Below, piece after piece: positions 23,699 through 31,694 of a stretch of 32,251 nt of DNA. The notes below the pieces were generated by a model. The model was not told where the DNA came from. It saw only the letters and a list, made by a program, of their open reading frames with translations, and did not search any database. Source of the DNA: an uncultured cyanobacterium (GTDB lineage: Bacteria > Cyanobacteriota > Cyanobacteriia > CAKZMO01). Every line of letters begins with the position of its first letter. The stretch's first letter is position 1. The translations under genes and the position numbers were made by a program. Location: NCBI GenBank assembly GCA_937128595.1, contig CAKZMO010000618.1:1-32251 (forward strand), in the 5' to 3' direction.

Positions 23699-25840
23699 GT
23701 GAAATCATCAGTTACGCGTATGTCTAGTTCTCAATCGTCACCTGCTCAATCGTCGGCTCTTGCTTCTGAATCGGCTGCTCCGGACGCTCCAAAACGACCT
23801 CAGATTCTCGAGATCCATGACGACCAGCGCGTCGATCCCTACTATTGGATGCGCGATCGCCAAGATCCGGCTGTGATCGACTATCTCACCGCCGAAAACG
23901 ATTACACTCAGGCTCAAATGCAGCATACCGAGTCGCTGCAACACCAGCTCTACGACGAAATGTTAGGGCGGATTCAGGAAACGGACTTGTCTGTTCCCTA
24001 TCGTCACGGAGACTACTTCTACTACAACCGTACAGAAGCTGGAAAAGCCTATGGTATTTTTTGTCGCAAGGCCAAAACGTTAGAAGCTGAGGAAGAAACG
24101 TTACTAGATAGCAACGTACTTGCTGAAGGCGAAGAGTTTTTCAGCCTGGGAGCTTCGGATGTCAGCCCTGACCATCGAATTCTCGCTTACTCTACAGATA
24201 CTAACGGTTCTGAACGATATACTCTGCGATTCAAAGACCTTCAGTCCCAGAAGCTATTTCCAGAAGCGTTGGTCGATGTGGATAGCGTGGCCTGGGCCAA
24301 CGATAGTCAGACGCTCTTCTACGTTCGTATTGATGAAGCTCATCGACCGTTTCAGCTTTGGCGACATCGCTTAGGTGAAGACCCTAACAATGATGTCTTG
24401 GTCTACGAAGAATCCGATGAAGCCTTTTATCTTGGTGTAGACCGCAGTCGCAGCACTGCGTATGTGTTTCTAGCCGCAGATAGCAAAATCACGTCTGAAG
24501 TACACTTTCTGGACGCGAATCAGCCAGAAGGAGATTTTCAGGTCGTCCAGCCCCGACAGCATGGGGTGGAATATCAGGTCGTCCATCATCCTGGAACAGG
24601 CATCATTTCAACGGATAATGTGCAGGGCGATCGCTTTTATATCGTGACCAACGAGGACGCGATTAACTTCAAGCTGATGGTGACCCCAGTGGCGACGCCT
24701 AGCCGCGAGCATTGGCAAGAGGTGATTCCCCATCGAGACGATGTCATGCTCAACGGGGTAAGTACTTTTGCTGATTATCTGGTGATTGATGAGCGTGAGC
24801 AAGGACTACCGACGATTCGAGTGCAGACCTTGGCTACGGGAGAGATAGAGGCGATCGCCTTTCCTGAACCGACTTATGAAGTCTATGGCGGCTACGTTCC
24901 AGAATTTGAGACGGAGACGTTGCGGTTCACTTATACTTCGCTGGTGACTCCGTCATCTGTGTTTGACTACAACATGGCGACTCATGAGCGAGAGTTGAAG
25001 AAGGAAACTCCTGTTCTAGGAGGCTATGACCGCACCCAGTACACGAGCCAACGGCTGATGGCGACGGCAACAGATGGAACCGCTGTTCCGATTTCACTGA
25101 TTTATAAGAACGGTAGTCTAAACGGTTCAGATACGCCCTTGTTTCTCGTGGGCTACGGTTCCTACGGATTTCCTTATCCTGCGACGTTTTCCTCAAATCG
25201 GCTCTCTCTGCTCGATCGGGGTATTGTGTGTGCGATCGCCCATATTCGCGGGGGAGGAGAGATGGGTCGCAAGTGGTATGAAGAAGGGAAGTTTCTCCAC
25301 AAGAAAAATACCTTTACAGACTTCATTGCCTGTGCTGAATATCTAATCGAGCAGGAATGGACAAGCCCTGAAAATCTAGTGATTTCGGGAGGAAGTGCGG
25401 GAGGACTGCTGATGGGAGCAGTGCTCAACATGCGTCCTGATCTATTTCAGGGAGCGATCGCCGATGTTCCTTTTGTTGATGTGGTCACCACGATTCTTGA
25501 TCCAAGTCTGCCGCTCTCCGTCATGGAATGGGACGAGTGGGGCAATCCCAATGACCTCACCTTCTACCGTTACATGAAGTCTTATTCACCCTACGATAAC
25601 GTCACGGCTCAGGATTACCCGCATCTGCTCGTTACTGGGGGGCTTAACGACCCTCGTGTGTCCTATTGGGAGCCGGCCAAATGGACTGCCAGATTACGAG
25701 ATGTCAAAACCGATTCTCATCAACTGCTGCTCAAAACCAATATGGATGCAGGTCATGGCGGTGCTTCAGGACGCTATGGTCGCCTGAAGGAAACCGCCTT
25801 TGACTACGCTTTCATCCTGGATTGCTTTGGCAAAGTCTAA
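23699..25840 (+). CDS. ptrB: Oligopeptidase B-type serine peptidase (S9 prolyl oligopeptidase family)
   Basis: The protein (713 residues) is an S9A peptidase that would cut short peptides after basic residues in the cytosol. An N-terminal Ser/Ala-rich stretch (1-33) precedes the conserved RVDPYYWMRDRQDP. A seven-bladed beta-propeller (about 75-425) gates the active site; the alpha/beta-hydrolase domain follows from about 430. The catalytic triad is intact: Ser566 in GGSAGG, Asp651 in GGLNDPRVSYWEPAKW and His686 in DAGHGGASGRY. The HIRGGGEMGRKWYEEGK segment is characteristic of oligopeptidase B rather than prolyl oligopeptidase. Numbering is from GTG 23699; ATG 23720 in the same frame is equally possible and would remove only low-complexity sequence. 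It converges with the cupin gene and shares a hairpin with it. Confidence 0.93.
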   Translation: MKSSVTRMSSSQSSPAQSSALASESAAPDAPKRPQILEIHDDQRVDPYYWMRDRQDPAVIDYLTAENDYTQAQMQHTESLQHQLYDEMLGRIQETDLSVPYRHGDYFYYNRTEAGKAYGIFCRKAKTLEAEEETLLDSNVLAEGEEFFSLGASDVSPDHRILAYSTDTNGSERYTLRFKDLQSQKLFPEALVDVDSVAWANDSQTLFYVRIDEAHRPFQLWRHRLGEDPNNDVLVYEESDEAFYLGVDRSRSTAYVFLAADSKITSEVHFLDANQPEGDFQVVQPRQHGVEYQVVHHPGTGIISTDNVQGDRFYIVTNEDAINFKLMVTPVATPSREHWQEVIPHRDDVMLNGVSTFADYLVIDEREQGLPTIRVQTLATGEIEAIAFPEPTYEVYGGYVPEFETETLRFTYTSLVTPSSVFDYNMATHERELKKETPVLGGYDRTQYTSQRLMATATDGTAVPISLIYKNGSLNGSDTPLFLVGYGSYGFPYPATFSSNRLSLLDRGIVCAIAHIRGGGEMGRKWYEEGKFLHKKNTFTDFIACAEYLIEQEWTSPENLVISGGSAGGLLMGAVLNMRPDLFQGAIADVPFVDVVTTILDPSLPLSVMEWDEWGNPNDLTFYRYMKSYSPYDNVTAQDYPHLLVTGGLNDPRVSYWEPAKWTARLRDVKTDSHQLLLKTNMDAGHGGASGRYGRLKETAFDYAFILDCFGKV

Positions 25841-25843
25841 ATC

Positions 25844-25893
25844 AGCAGCGCTAGCCCAAATTCAGAACTGGAATTTGACGCTAGGCTGCTTTT
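25844..25893. terminator. Shared hairpin between convergent ptrB and cupin genes
   Basis: AGCAGC (25844-25849) pairs with GCTGCT (25885-25890), CTAGC with GCTAG just inside, and AAATTC (25858-25863) with GAATTT (25871-25876) around the loop. On the plus strand it is followed by TTT; on the minus strand the tail is less T-rich. Its 3' arm overlaps the cupin stop codon at 25881-25883. Likely a terminator for ptrB, possibly bidirectional. Confidence 0.7.
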
Positions 25894-26372
25894 GGCATTG
25901 TCTGCTCCAATCCATGGAGAATGGGTCGTGGGGAAAACTGCGATGTAACCTCAAGCAACTTCGGAATATCTGCGCTGTTGTAAACCCGAAACTCTCGCTC
26001 GACCACGGCCTGCTCATCTCGCACTGCCTGGTTGAGCACAACAGAGCCATTGACATCAGAGACCGAGCGATGAAACGTACCGGGTGGAATCCGCAAAATG
26101 TCGCCATCAGCCTCTAACCGCACGATGTGAAATGGTTGCTTCCACATAAAGTTCACAAGATAAAACGTGCGTCCTCCCGCTAGGGCTAGAAGATTATCTT
26201 CTTGATGAGGATGGAGATAAAACTGCCAGTGACCTGTCGCGGAATTGTTTGGGCTGGTCGCAGGGCCATCATGGCTCACCAAGTCACGGGCGTTAGACTG
26301 GTTGACCGTAATATCGAAAAATTTCACACCTGGAGTATTGCGGAACTGCCGATAGGAGATGAGTTCAAACAT
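25881..26372 (-). CDS. Cupin domain protein
   Basis: The 163-residue protein has a single cupin barrel. Motif 1 reads HPHQEDNLLALAGG with His54, His56 and Glu58 as candidate metal ligands; the His-to-Glu spacing is shorter than the textbook motif. Motif 2 reads GDILRIPPGTFHRSV with His101. Three or four metal ligands are therefore present and a mononuclear metal site is likely. The strands after motif 2 (NGSVVLNQAVRD) complete the barrel. The specific reaction or ligand cannot be told; single-domain cupins include epimerases, dioxygenases and binding proteins. It converges with ptrB. Start ATG 26372 is the only good candidate. Confidence 0.8.
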   Translation of the reverse strand: MFELISYRQFRNTPGVKFFDITVNQSNARDLVSHDGPATSPNNSATGHWQFYLHPHQEDNLLALAGGRTFYLVNFMWKQPFHIVRLEADGDILRIPPGTFHRSVSDVNGSVVLNQAVRDEQAVVEREFRVYNSADIPKLLEVTSQFSPRPILHGLEQTMPKAA

Positions 26373-26679
26373 AGAAAAAGCGTTGAATGAGGACAGGTCG
26401 GATAAGATGCCTGGACCAGATCAATCGCGAAATATGCGACGCAGCTGAATCTAAACGATCACTGCTGAAATGGAAAACCGAAACTTCAGAAATGATTAAG
26501 ACATCTCATTTGCTGTTGTCATCCACGGTAACGTCGTGATTTTGGAATAACAAAACCTTTTCTGACGCACATCTATGCAGATATCGCATGGAATATGTAA
26601 CGCTCTATTCGAAAAATGAACAGAAAGTGAGCCATGATGAAATGCTGGAAAGCCGAGCTATTGCGGCTGATTCTTCTGC
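26373..26679. other. 307 bp intergenic region between the SGNH-like and cupin genes
   Basis: I see no gene. It should hold the cupin promoter and the end of the SGNH transcript. A small hairpin (AGCCG with CGGCT, about 26651-26668) lies just downstream of the SGNH-like stop codon on the minus strand, but without a T-run. Confidence 0.4.
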
Positions 26680-27747
26680 TTACTCGATGTTCTGCGCTTG
26701 TTTAATCGCCTGTACCAACTGCTGCGTATAAGTTTCTGCGGCTGGAGCCATAAGGTGATCAGCGTTTTGCATTTGGTCAGCTTCGAACGTCACAGGTTGC
26801 TTGAGGATGACGTGAATGCGATCGCTCGTTTCTGCAAATTCGGAGAGCGATCGCTGCATTTGACGAAAATAGTGCTGAAAATCTTGCTTTTGGTATAGTC
26901 CCTGATATAGAGGTGCAGAAGCTAAATAAACTTCAATTTGATACTGTTCTGCGAGGGTTCGAATGTGTTCGAGAGCCTGCTGATTAATATTTGACTGTTG
27001 GAAATGATGCGCTCCGACAAATTCCAAGTGGCTTTGAATATCTTGTCTAAACAAGTCCCGGTTAATTTCCGTTCGGGGCATGAATCCGCGATCGGAGACA
27101 AGGAACTCACGACTTTCCCGAAACGATTCAAGAGGTTCCCTAATCCATTCTTCTAAAGATTGGTTAGCGGCATAGAGCGGAACTGAACGATGTAGAAAAA
27201 GCTTAACTTGGTCATCCTGATCTAAGGATAAAGGCAAATTAAACTCTCTGATTGCTTCATGGGATAAAGGAATTTGAGCAAGATGAGCTAGCGTTTCGTC
27301 TTCAATATCTCGATGCCAGATATCGTAAACGTGGACAATCAGTAAGTTGCGAGGTGGGCCTACTTGATTGATGTGCTGTTCCAACATCCAAACATCATCA
27401 ATTGTCAGCATCGAACCTACTGTACATAAATTCAATGCTTCCCCTTCCATCTCTTCCATCAATACTTCAGGAACGACCCCTTGATTGCAACTCGAATCTC
27501 CCACCACGAGCCAGTCTGTTGGCTGACGCTGTTGCATAAGCAGGTTCCATTTCAAACTTACTAAGAAATAGCCTCGATTTGAGTTGAGATAGTTTAGAAA
27601 GATGTTTGCCAAACCATTGCATAGTAATAGAACGAAAATAGCTCCGAATATATTGACCCAAATTTCTCTCTTTCGTGCAGATTTGATCAATTCTTGGGGA
27701 AGAGACTTCAGAGTTTTATTTAGCTGTGTTGAAGAAGGAGGATTCAT
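26680..27747 (-). CDS. Membrane-anchored SGNH-hydrolase-like protein
   Basis: I do not recognise a named gene. The 355-residue protein has a basic N-terminus, one membrane helix (about 29-53, IFGAIFVLLLCNGLANIFL) and a large domain facing outwards by the positive-inside rule. That domain starts with WLVVGDSSCNQGVVPEVL, a G-D-S-S nucleophile block (Ser85 or Ser86), and ends with NADHLMAPAAETYTQQL, where His331 fits the terminal catalytic His of SGNH hydrolases; the usual Asp three residues before is Asn328, although Asp330 is adjacent. This layout recalls DUF1574/AlgX-type proteins that move or remove acyl groups on exported polymers, which is inference. It stands alone between divergent and convergent neighbours, so context does not name a substrate. 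The N-terminal ATG 27747 precedes a positively charged tail. Confidence 0.72.
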   Translation of the reverse strand: MNPPSSTQLNKTLKSLPQELIKSARKREIWVNIFGAIFVLLLCNGLANIFLNYLNSNRGYFLVSLKWNLLMQQRQPTDWLVVGDSSCNQGVVPEVLMEEMEGEALNLCTVGSMLTIDDVWMLEQHINQVGPPRNLLIVHVYDIWHRDIEDETLAHLAQIPLSHEAIREFNLPLSLDQDDQVKLFLHRSVPLYAANQSLEEWIREPLESFRESREFLVSDRGFMPRTEINRDLFRQDIQSHLEFVGAHHFQQSNINQQALEHIRTLAEQYQIEVYLASAPLYQGLYQKQDFQHYFRQMQRSLSEFAETSDRIHVILKQPVTFEADQMQNADHLMAPAAETYTQQLVQAIKQAQNIE

Positions 27748-27821
27748 GGTGGAATGAGTTTTTCAAGGTGAGTTAATGAACAGGAAGTTATGGCTCGCTG
27801 ATTTAGGAAAAGCAAAGTGCA

Positions 27822-27878
27822 GCATTATGACTCGTGTTCGTAGCGAAAAATCAAACAGCTTTGAGCTGTGCATAATGC
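27822..27878. repeat. Nested inverted repeats (candidate structured RNA or operator)
   Basis: GCATTATG at 27822-27829 is perfectly complementary to CATAATGC at 27871-27878, and within it ACAGCT (27855-27860) pairs with AGCTGT (27864-27869) over a 3 nt loop. The inner hairpin abuts the outer 3' arm with one base between. Confidence 0.6.
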
Positions 27879-27963
27879 AAAGAGATCATTGCCCTTTCTA
27901 CTATGTCGTGCTGCCATCAGCTTGAGTAATTTTGTTTATGAGGGAGCATGGATAAATATATCT

Positions 27964-28003
27964 TGATTTTTTCTAGTTACGGGTGATTTTTTCTAGTTAC
28001 GGG
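27964..28003. repeat. 20 bp perfect tandem duplication
   Basis: TGATTTTTTCTAGTTACGGG occurs at 27964-27983 and 27984-28003 without mismatch, upstream of the ABM-domain gene. Confidence 0.95.
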
Positions 28004-28197
28004 CGCGAACTGTTTAATTTCTTGTCGATTGCGGCTGTGGACAGTTTTGAGTTTGGACGTTGCCGAGTCTAGTCGAGACGAATCAGTTTCATTGAGGATG
28101 GCGATCGCCCCCAAATTCCGACAACCTCTTCTCAATCTGACATTTTGTTGTCTAATCCCGCATAATTTGAAGACTACGTTGAGAATCGCGAACTCTT

Positions 28198-28785
28198 GTG
28201 ACTCAATTTCATACTTGCTCTGAACCTGTAACGCTCGTTATTTCTGAAGTGGTTGATGCTGACCGCATTGCGGACTACGAAGGCTGGACGCAAGGTATTA
28301 ACCAAGCAGCCCAGCAGTTTGAAGGCTTTGTCGCAGTCGAAGTGTTGCGTCCTAGAGATAATGCTTATTCTGAATATGTTGTGATTGTGAGATTTGACTC
28401 TTACGATCACTTACGGCGTTGGGTTACCTCCTCTATTTACAAACGATGGATTGAAAAATCTCATGGTCTTATCTCTAAACGATCGTTTCGCCATATGACA
28501 AGCGGTTTGGAAATCTGGTTTTCTCATCCTCACCTTTCGTCTGAAGAACAGACTATTCAACCTCCGTATTACAAAAAAGTAGTGCTAGGGGTGTTGGCAG
28601 TTTATCCATTGATTCTGATAGCAGATACTCTTTTGGGTTCTTTCTTAGAACCTCTCCATCCTCGTCTAGGACTGCTCATTTCTGTCATCTTTGTGTCAGC
28701 TCTCCTCACGTATCCTGTGATGCCATTGCTGACCAGAATTTTAGATTTTTGGTTGTACCCAGCTTCTTCTCAACAACAAAGATAG
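28198..28785 (+). CDS. Antibiotic-biosynthesis-monooxygenase (ABM) domain protein with two membrane helices
   Basis: The 195-residue protein joins an ABM-type dimeric alpha/beta-barrel domain (about 9-108; TLVISEVVDADRIADYEGW, FEGFVAVEVLRP, SEYVVIVRFDSYDHLRRW) to a C-terminal membrane part with two helices (about 127-149 and 156-177). ABM domains act in small-molecule oxidation, haem degradation or as non-enzymatic dimers; the characteristic fold residues are visible but no specific substrate can be inferred. Membrane tethering suggests action at the membrane surface. The start is GTG 28198, and I see no better ATG. The gene stands alone, with a 364 bp gap before the next plus-strand gene. 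Confidence 0.8.
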   Translation: MTQFHTCSEPVTLVISEVVDADRIADYEGWTQGINQAAQQFEGFVAVEVLRPRDNAYSEYVVIVRFDSYDHLRRWVTSSIYKRWIEKSHGLISKRSFRHMTSGLEIWFSHPHLSSEEQTIQPPYYKKVVLGVLAVYPLILIADTLLGSFLEPLHPRLGLLISVIFVSALLTYPVMPLLTRILDFWLYPASSQQQR

Positions 28786-29149
28786 GATCTGGTTTGAAAA
28801 GCGATGAGGCGGAGGGCGATCGCCTTCGTGCTATCCTGTTCATATTTCAGCAGTCGTCGCTTCGTCGGCAACTGCGAGCAATCTATCCCAGAAGTTTTCT
28901 CAACAAATTAAGTTTGTGTTCGAATACTCCTTGCTTGATGCTCCGCATTACGTAGCTACAGCCAGTAGCCTGAGGACATTTTTGTGTCCGCTTTGTGTCT
29001 GCGCGGCTACGAAAATGTCTATGTCCTAAATTCGCCGACTACAGCCTTAAGTACAGGTGTCACTTCGAAATTCTGACTTAAAGTAGACGACTTAACAGAT
29101 TGCTTAAATTACTATTTACAACGGTACGAACTATCGAGGATCATTTTCA
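28786..29149. other. 364 bp intergenic region with competing inverted repeats
   Basis: No gene is recognised. Between about 28955 and 29027 several short complementary segments lie close together: GTAGCC (28965-28970) with GGCTAC (29005-29010); GACATTTT (28975-28982) with AAAATGTC (29012-29019); and AGGACAT (28973-28979) with ATGTCCT (29021-29027). The octamer CTACAGCC also recurs directly (28956-28963 and 29039-29046). Confidence 0.55.
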
Positions 29150-30010
29150 ATGCCGATTAAACTTCAGGATGACGTCGCTTATATCTTGCTCAAAAAGATA
29201 GGTGAAAGCGGCGAAAGTTCAGAAAGCAAGCAGGAAGTTAACTTTTCAGCAACAGATTTTACGGGGCGATCGCTCAGCAAATCTGATTTTCTAGGGCACC
29301 TTGACTATCTCAATCAAAAGGGGTTTATCGACGCCAAGTTCTCAGGCAATGCCTATGGAACACAAGAGGACGTTCCTGATGTTATTGATCCCGACCAAGT
29401 TGATGCCCGAGTTGCCAATACTTTTGGTGCAGAAGATGGCCCTTTGCCTCACCTCATTACCTTCGAAAAGGCCGCTTTGACCGAAAAAGGCAAGTCGATG
29501 CTGCAAAGAATGGAGAACAATCCTCCGGAAGCGCTGCGTGGCGGCCCCTCAAAACCCATTGCTACCGAAAACATGGATTTTTTGGAGAAAGTGATGGTGC
29601 GGGGTGATTTATCAGATATTTTTGATGCTCGTGACCTGTCGGAAGTGGTCTTCCGGACAATGCGAGACTTGATGACGACTGAAGCGTCAAACCGAGTCGC
29701 AGGCGAGCTGGAAAACACACCTGCACTAGAAACCGACAACAAGGCGTTACAGAACGATTTGGCAGAACTGTGGCAAGACACGAATCCGATCGTACGGTTC
29801 CTCAGTCAGTTGCGATCGCCACTGAAGTTTGAGGACGAAACGTTCTTGCGTCGGATCCGCCAAGAAGGTGGTCTACAAAGGAATGTTTCGCCAGAAAAAG
29901 TAGTTGCTGCTGTGTTCGCGACTTCAAAAGAAAACCTTTCCGAGGAGCGAGTCGCCGAAATTTCACAGGCTTTGCCAGGAAAAATTCGTGAGCTCTGGGA
30001 GCAAGCGTAG
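29150..30010 (+). CDS. Winged-helix-like protein with two DUF2267-like repeats
   Basis: I do not know a named gene. The 286-residue protein has an N-terminal domain (about 1-120) that looks like a winged helix: AYILLKKIGES, SKSDFLGHLDYLNQKGFID as a recognition-type helix and wing, then LTEKGKSML. Its C-terminal half contains two similar helical segments, 144-208 (FLEKVMVRGDLSDIFDARDL...VVFRT...LAELW) and 232-283 (FLRRIRQEGGLQRNVSPEKVVAAVF...LPGKIRELW), which match the pattern of DUF2267 repeats. It is acidic, soluble and without Cys. GAGGA lies about 9 nt before the ATG at 29150. It is followed by a strong hairpin. The role may be regulatory, but DNA binding is only inferred from the fold guess. 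Confidence 0.75.
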   Translation: MPIKLQDDVAYILLKKIGESGESSESKQEVNFSATDFTGRSLSKSDFLGHLDYLNQKGFIDAKFSGNAYGTQEDVPDVIDPDQVDARVANTFGAEDGPLPHLITFEKAALTEKGKSMLQRMENNPPEALRGGPSKPIATENMDFLEKVMVRGDLSDIFDARDLSEVVFRTMRDLMTTEASNRVAGELENTPALETDNKALQNDLAELWQDTNPIVRFLSQLRSPLKFEDETFLRRIRQEGGLQRNVSPEKVVAAVFATSKENLSEERVAEISQALPGKIRELWEQA

Positions 30011-30028
30011 TTACGAATTGAGCGGATG

Positions 30029-30072
30029 AACCTTCAGGCGGTTCGAAAGAGATCGCCGCCCTGAAGGTTTCT
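30029..30072 (+). terminator. Hairpin terminator after the DUF2267-like gene
   Basis: AACCTTCAGG (30029-30038) pairs perfectly with CCTGAAGGTT (30060-30069), and CGG/CCG pairs extend the stem past one bulged C. A short T-run (TTT) follows. It begins 19 bp after the stop codon and lies between two convergent genes. Confidence 0.75.
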
Positions 30073-30136
30073 GGGATTGCTGAGTGATCGAGTTGCTCAA
30101 CCGCAAAATGATCTCAGGAAGCTTGGCTGGCAAGAC

Positions 30137-31030
30137 TTATTTGTTGGCTTTTGCATCTGTAGGGAAGTAGAGGACAGGATGCATGCTCTGGCGCATTAGC
30201 TCGCCAGCAAAGCTGGGAACAGATAGCTCCAGCAACTTGCCCATGACCTCTGAGGAAATGGCGATCGCGCTGATATCTTTTTCGACAGCGATATTCATAA
30301 TTTCTGTGAGCGCGTTGCCTTGCACCACACTTGCATCTGCTGCTAAGCCAATGGCTTTTAGCTCACGCTCAACCTCTGCAAGTTTTGATTCGGCTTGTTG
30401 AGCCTGATAGTCTTGAATATCTTCCAATCCTCGCCGTCTAACATCATCGACTACCCAGCTCAGAAAGCAGCTCTCCAGACTGTTTTCAGGCCGATCTTTT
30501 GCATAGAGCTTAATCTGGTCGACTAGATAGTTTGACGAGTTGCTGCCGTCATAGGGAATCAACAAATAGCGGAACAGGTGACGACACCGAAGCTCTAACT
30601 CTTCATTGGTGTATGCCGAGATGAGGCGAGGCCGCAGAATTAAGACAGGAACCTGCACTTGCTTGCAAATGCGGCGGGTCGTGCTGCCAAACAGCTCATC
30701 CAAGCGCGTACGCCGGGGAGTCCCCAAGATGACGACTTCAGACTTCTGCACCCTGATCGCGTTTAGAACCCCGTCGGAAGGTCGCCCTGTCCGTACGTCG
30801 ACTTTCACTTCAATCCCTTCAGGAATGTCCTTGAGAGCAACCTCTAGGCGATCGCGTGCCTGCTTCTCTTTTTCTAGGTCAGGTCTAGGAATTTCGCGGT
30901 CATCTTGAATAGGGACAACGTGCAGAAATGTGATGGAGCGGAGTCCTCCGGCAGCCAAACTTGGTACGAAGTTAACGAGGCGATAAAGCCCATCTTCAAA
31001 ATCAGTACAGACAAGAGCACGCTGGAACAT
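30137..31030 (-). CDS. Universal stress protein with two tandem USP domains
   Basis: The 297-residue protein contains two UspA-like alpha/beta domains: residues 1-135 (MFQRALVCTDFEDGLYRLV ... SEVVILGTPRRTRLDELFGSTTRRI ... VPVLILRP) and about 150-292 (RYLLIPYDGSNSSNYLV ... ISAIAISSEVMGKLLELSVPSFAGELM ... HPVLYFP). The first domain's nucleotide loop GTPRRTRLDELFGST departs from the canonical G-x2-G-x9-G-S/T: it lacks the second Gly and is one residue shorter. The second domain lacks the motif more clearly. ATP binding may therefore be lost or changed. Tandem USPs are common in cyanobacteria and are linked to stress survival; a precise role is not known. Start ATG 31030 gives the standard N-terminus. 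It lies downstream of nblA on the same strand, 295 bp away. Confidence 0.9.
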   Translation of the reverse strand: MFQRALVCTDFEDGLYRLVNFVPSLAAGGLRSITFLHVVPIQDDREIPRPDLEKEKQARDRLEVALKDIPEGIEVKVDVRTGRPSDGVLNAIRVQKSEVVILGTPRRTRLDELFGSTTRRICKQVQVPVLILRPRLISAYTNEELELRCRHLFRYLLIPYDGSNSSNYLVDQIKLYAKDRPENSLESCFLSWVVDDVRRRGLEDIQDYQAQQAESKLAEVERELKAIGLAADASVVQGNALTEIMNIAVEKDISAIAISSEVMGKLLELSVPSFAGELMRQSMHPVLYFPTDAKANK

Positions 31031-31325
31031 AGGGAGCTTCTAGATAACGTCCGAACAAAGCAAACTCAATGTCCTATAACCTAACATTATTGAGTCAAGT
31101 CAATCGAGTCTATTCGAAATCAGTGAGCTCTTTAGTGATCTGTGAAACTCTCAGAGCATTCCGCATTGCAAATTCTTGCGCTGTTCCGTAGATTGCCTCG
31201 ACGCCCCCATATCTTCTCCAGAGTTTGACTCAACTATGAAAAAGATATGGAAACTGAGACCTCATGAATCCTCTGCCTTCGCTACCATTTGGCTCTGAGC
31301 GGCTAAAGCCTTCGGACATAGCTCA

Positions 31326-31529
31326 TCAGCCATTGTCAGTCTTGTAAGCAGACTCAATGCCCCATTCTTGCTTAATGAAGTGCTTATACATCGACTCTCG
31401 AAGCATCATTTGCTCATAGAGCTTGATGAGAAACTCCTGAGCTTGCTCTCGGCTCATACGGTCAACTTGGGTTTCGAAAGAACGAAGGCTAAATTGCTGC
31501 TCTAGGGTTAGCTGTGCGGGTTGATTCAT
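31326..31529 (-). CDS. nblA: Phycobilisome degradation protein NblA
   Basis: NblA is a small helical-hairpin adaptor that binds phycobilisomes and delivers them to Clp protease when cells starve for nitrogen or other nutrients. The 67-residue product MNQPAQLTLEQQFSLRSFE...MSREQAQEFLIKLYEQMMLRE...FIKQEWGIE matches the family, with the two amphipathic helices and the conserved FxLRxFExQVxxMSxEQAQxFLxxLYEQMMxRExxYKxFxKxxWG pattern. The start at 31529 is fixed by AAAGGAGA 5 nt upstream; an in-frame ATG at 31631 would add 34 residues with no family likeness. A long 722 bp region upstream contains a perfect palindrome and a Pho-box-like array, both candidates for control. Expression on nutrient stress is the family norm. 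Confidence 0.93.
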   Translation of the reverse strand: MNQPAQLTLEQQFSLRSFETQVDRMSREQAQEFLIKLYEQMMLRESMYKHFIKQEWGIESAYKTDNG

Positions 31530-31534
31530 TGTTT

Positions 31535-31542
31535 TCTCCTTT
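31535..31542 (-). promoter_or_regulatory. Ribosome binding site fixing the nblA start
   Basis: AAAGGAGA on the minus strand lies 5 nt before ATG 31529. It decides against a longer reading from ATG 31631. Confidence 0.85.
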
Positions 31543-31694
31543 GTTAATCGAACAGACTGTTGCTCGAACAAAGGTCGTGTGGCTTGCGCCTCCCTAGCGT
31601 TTGAACAGTAGGGCGACTTCAACCGAAACACTTCCCTTCTTACTTCTTTCCCCTCTGGGCTGCGGTTGAGCCTAGATAAGAGAAGACTTGAGCG

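Larger units (their letters stand above)
27748..28197. other. 450 bp divergent intergenic region with nested inverted repeats and a 20 bp duplication
   Basis: No gene is recognised. Content: an outer inverted repeat GCATTATG (27822-27829) / CATAATGC (27871-27878) that encloses a tight hairpin ACAGCT-ttg-AGCTGT (27855-27869), and a 20 bp tandem duplication at 27964-28003. It must contain promoters for both flanking genes. Confidence 0.6.

Noticed and set aside
31530-31631. 34-residue extension of NblA
   Set aside because: NblA is about 60 residues long, and a strong Shine-Dalgarno sequence precedes the shorter start.
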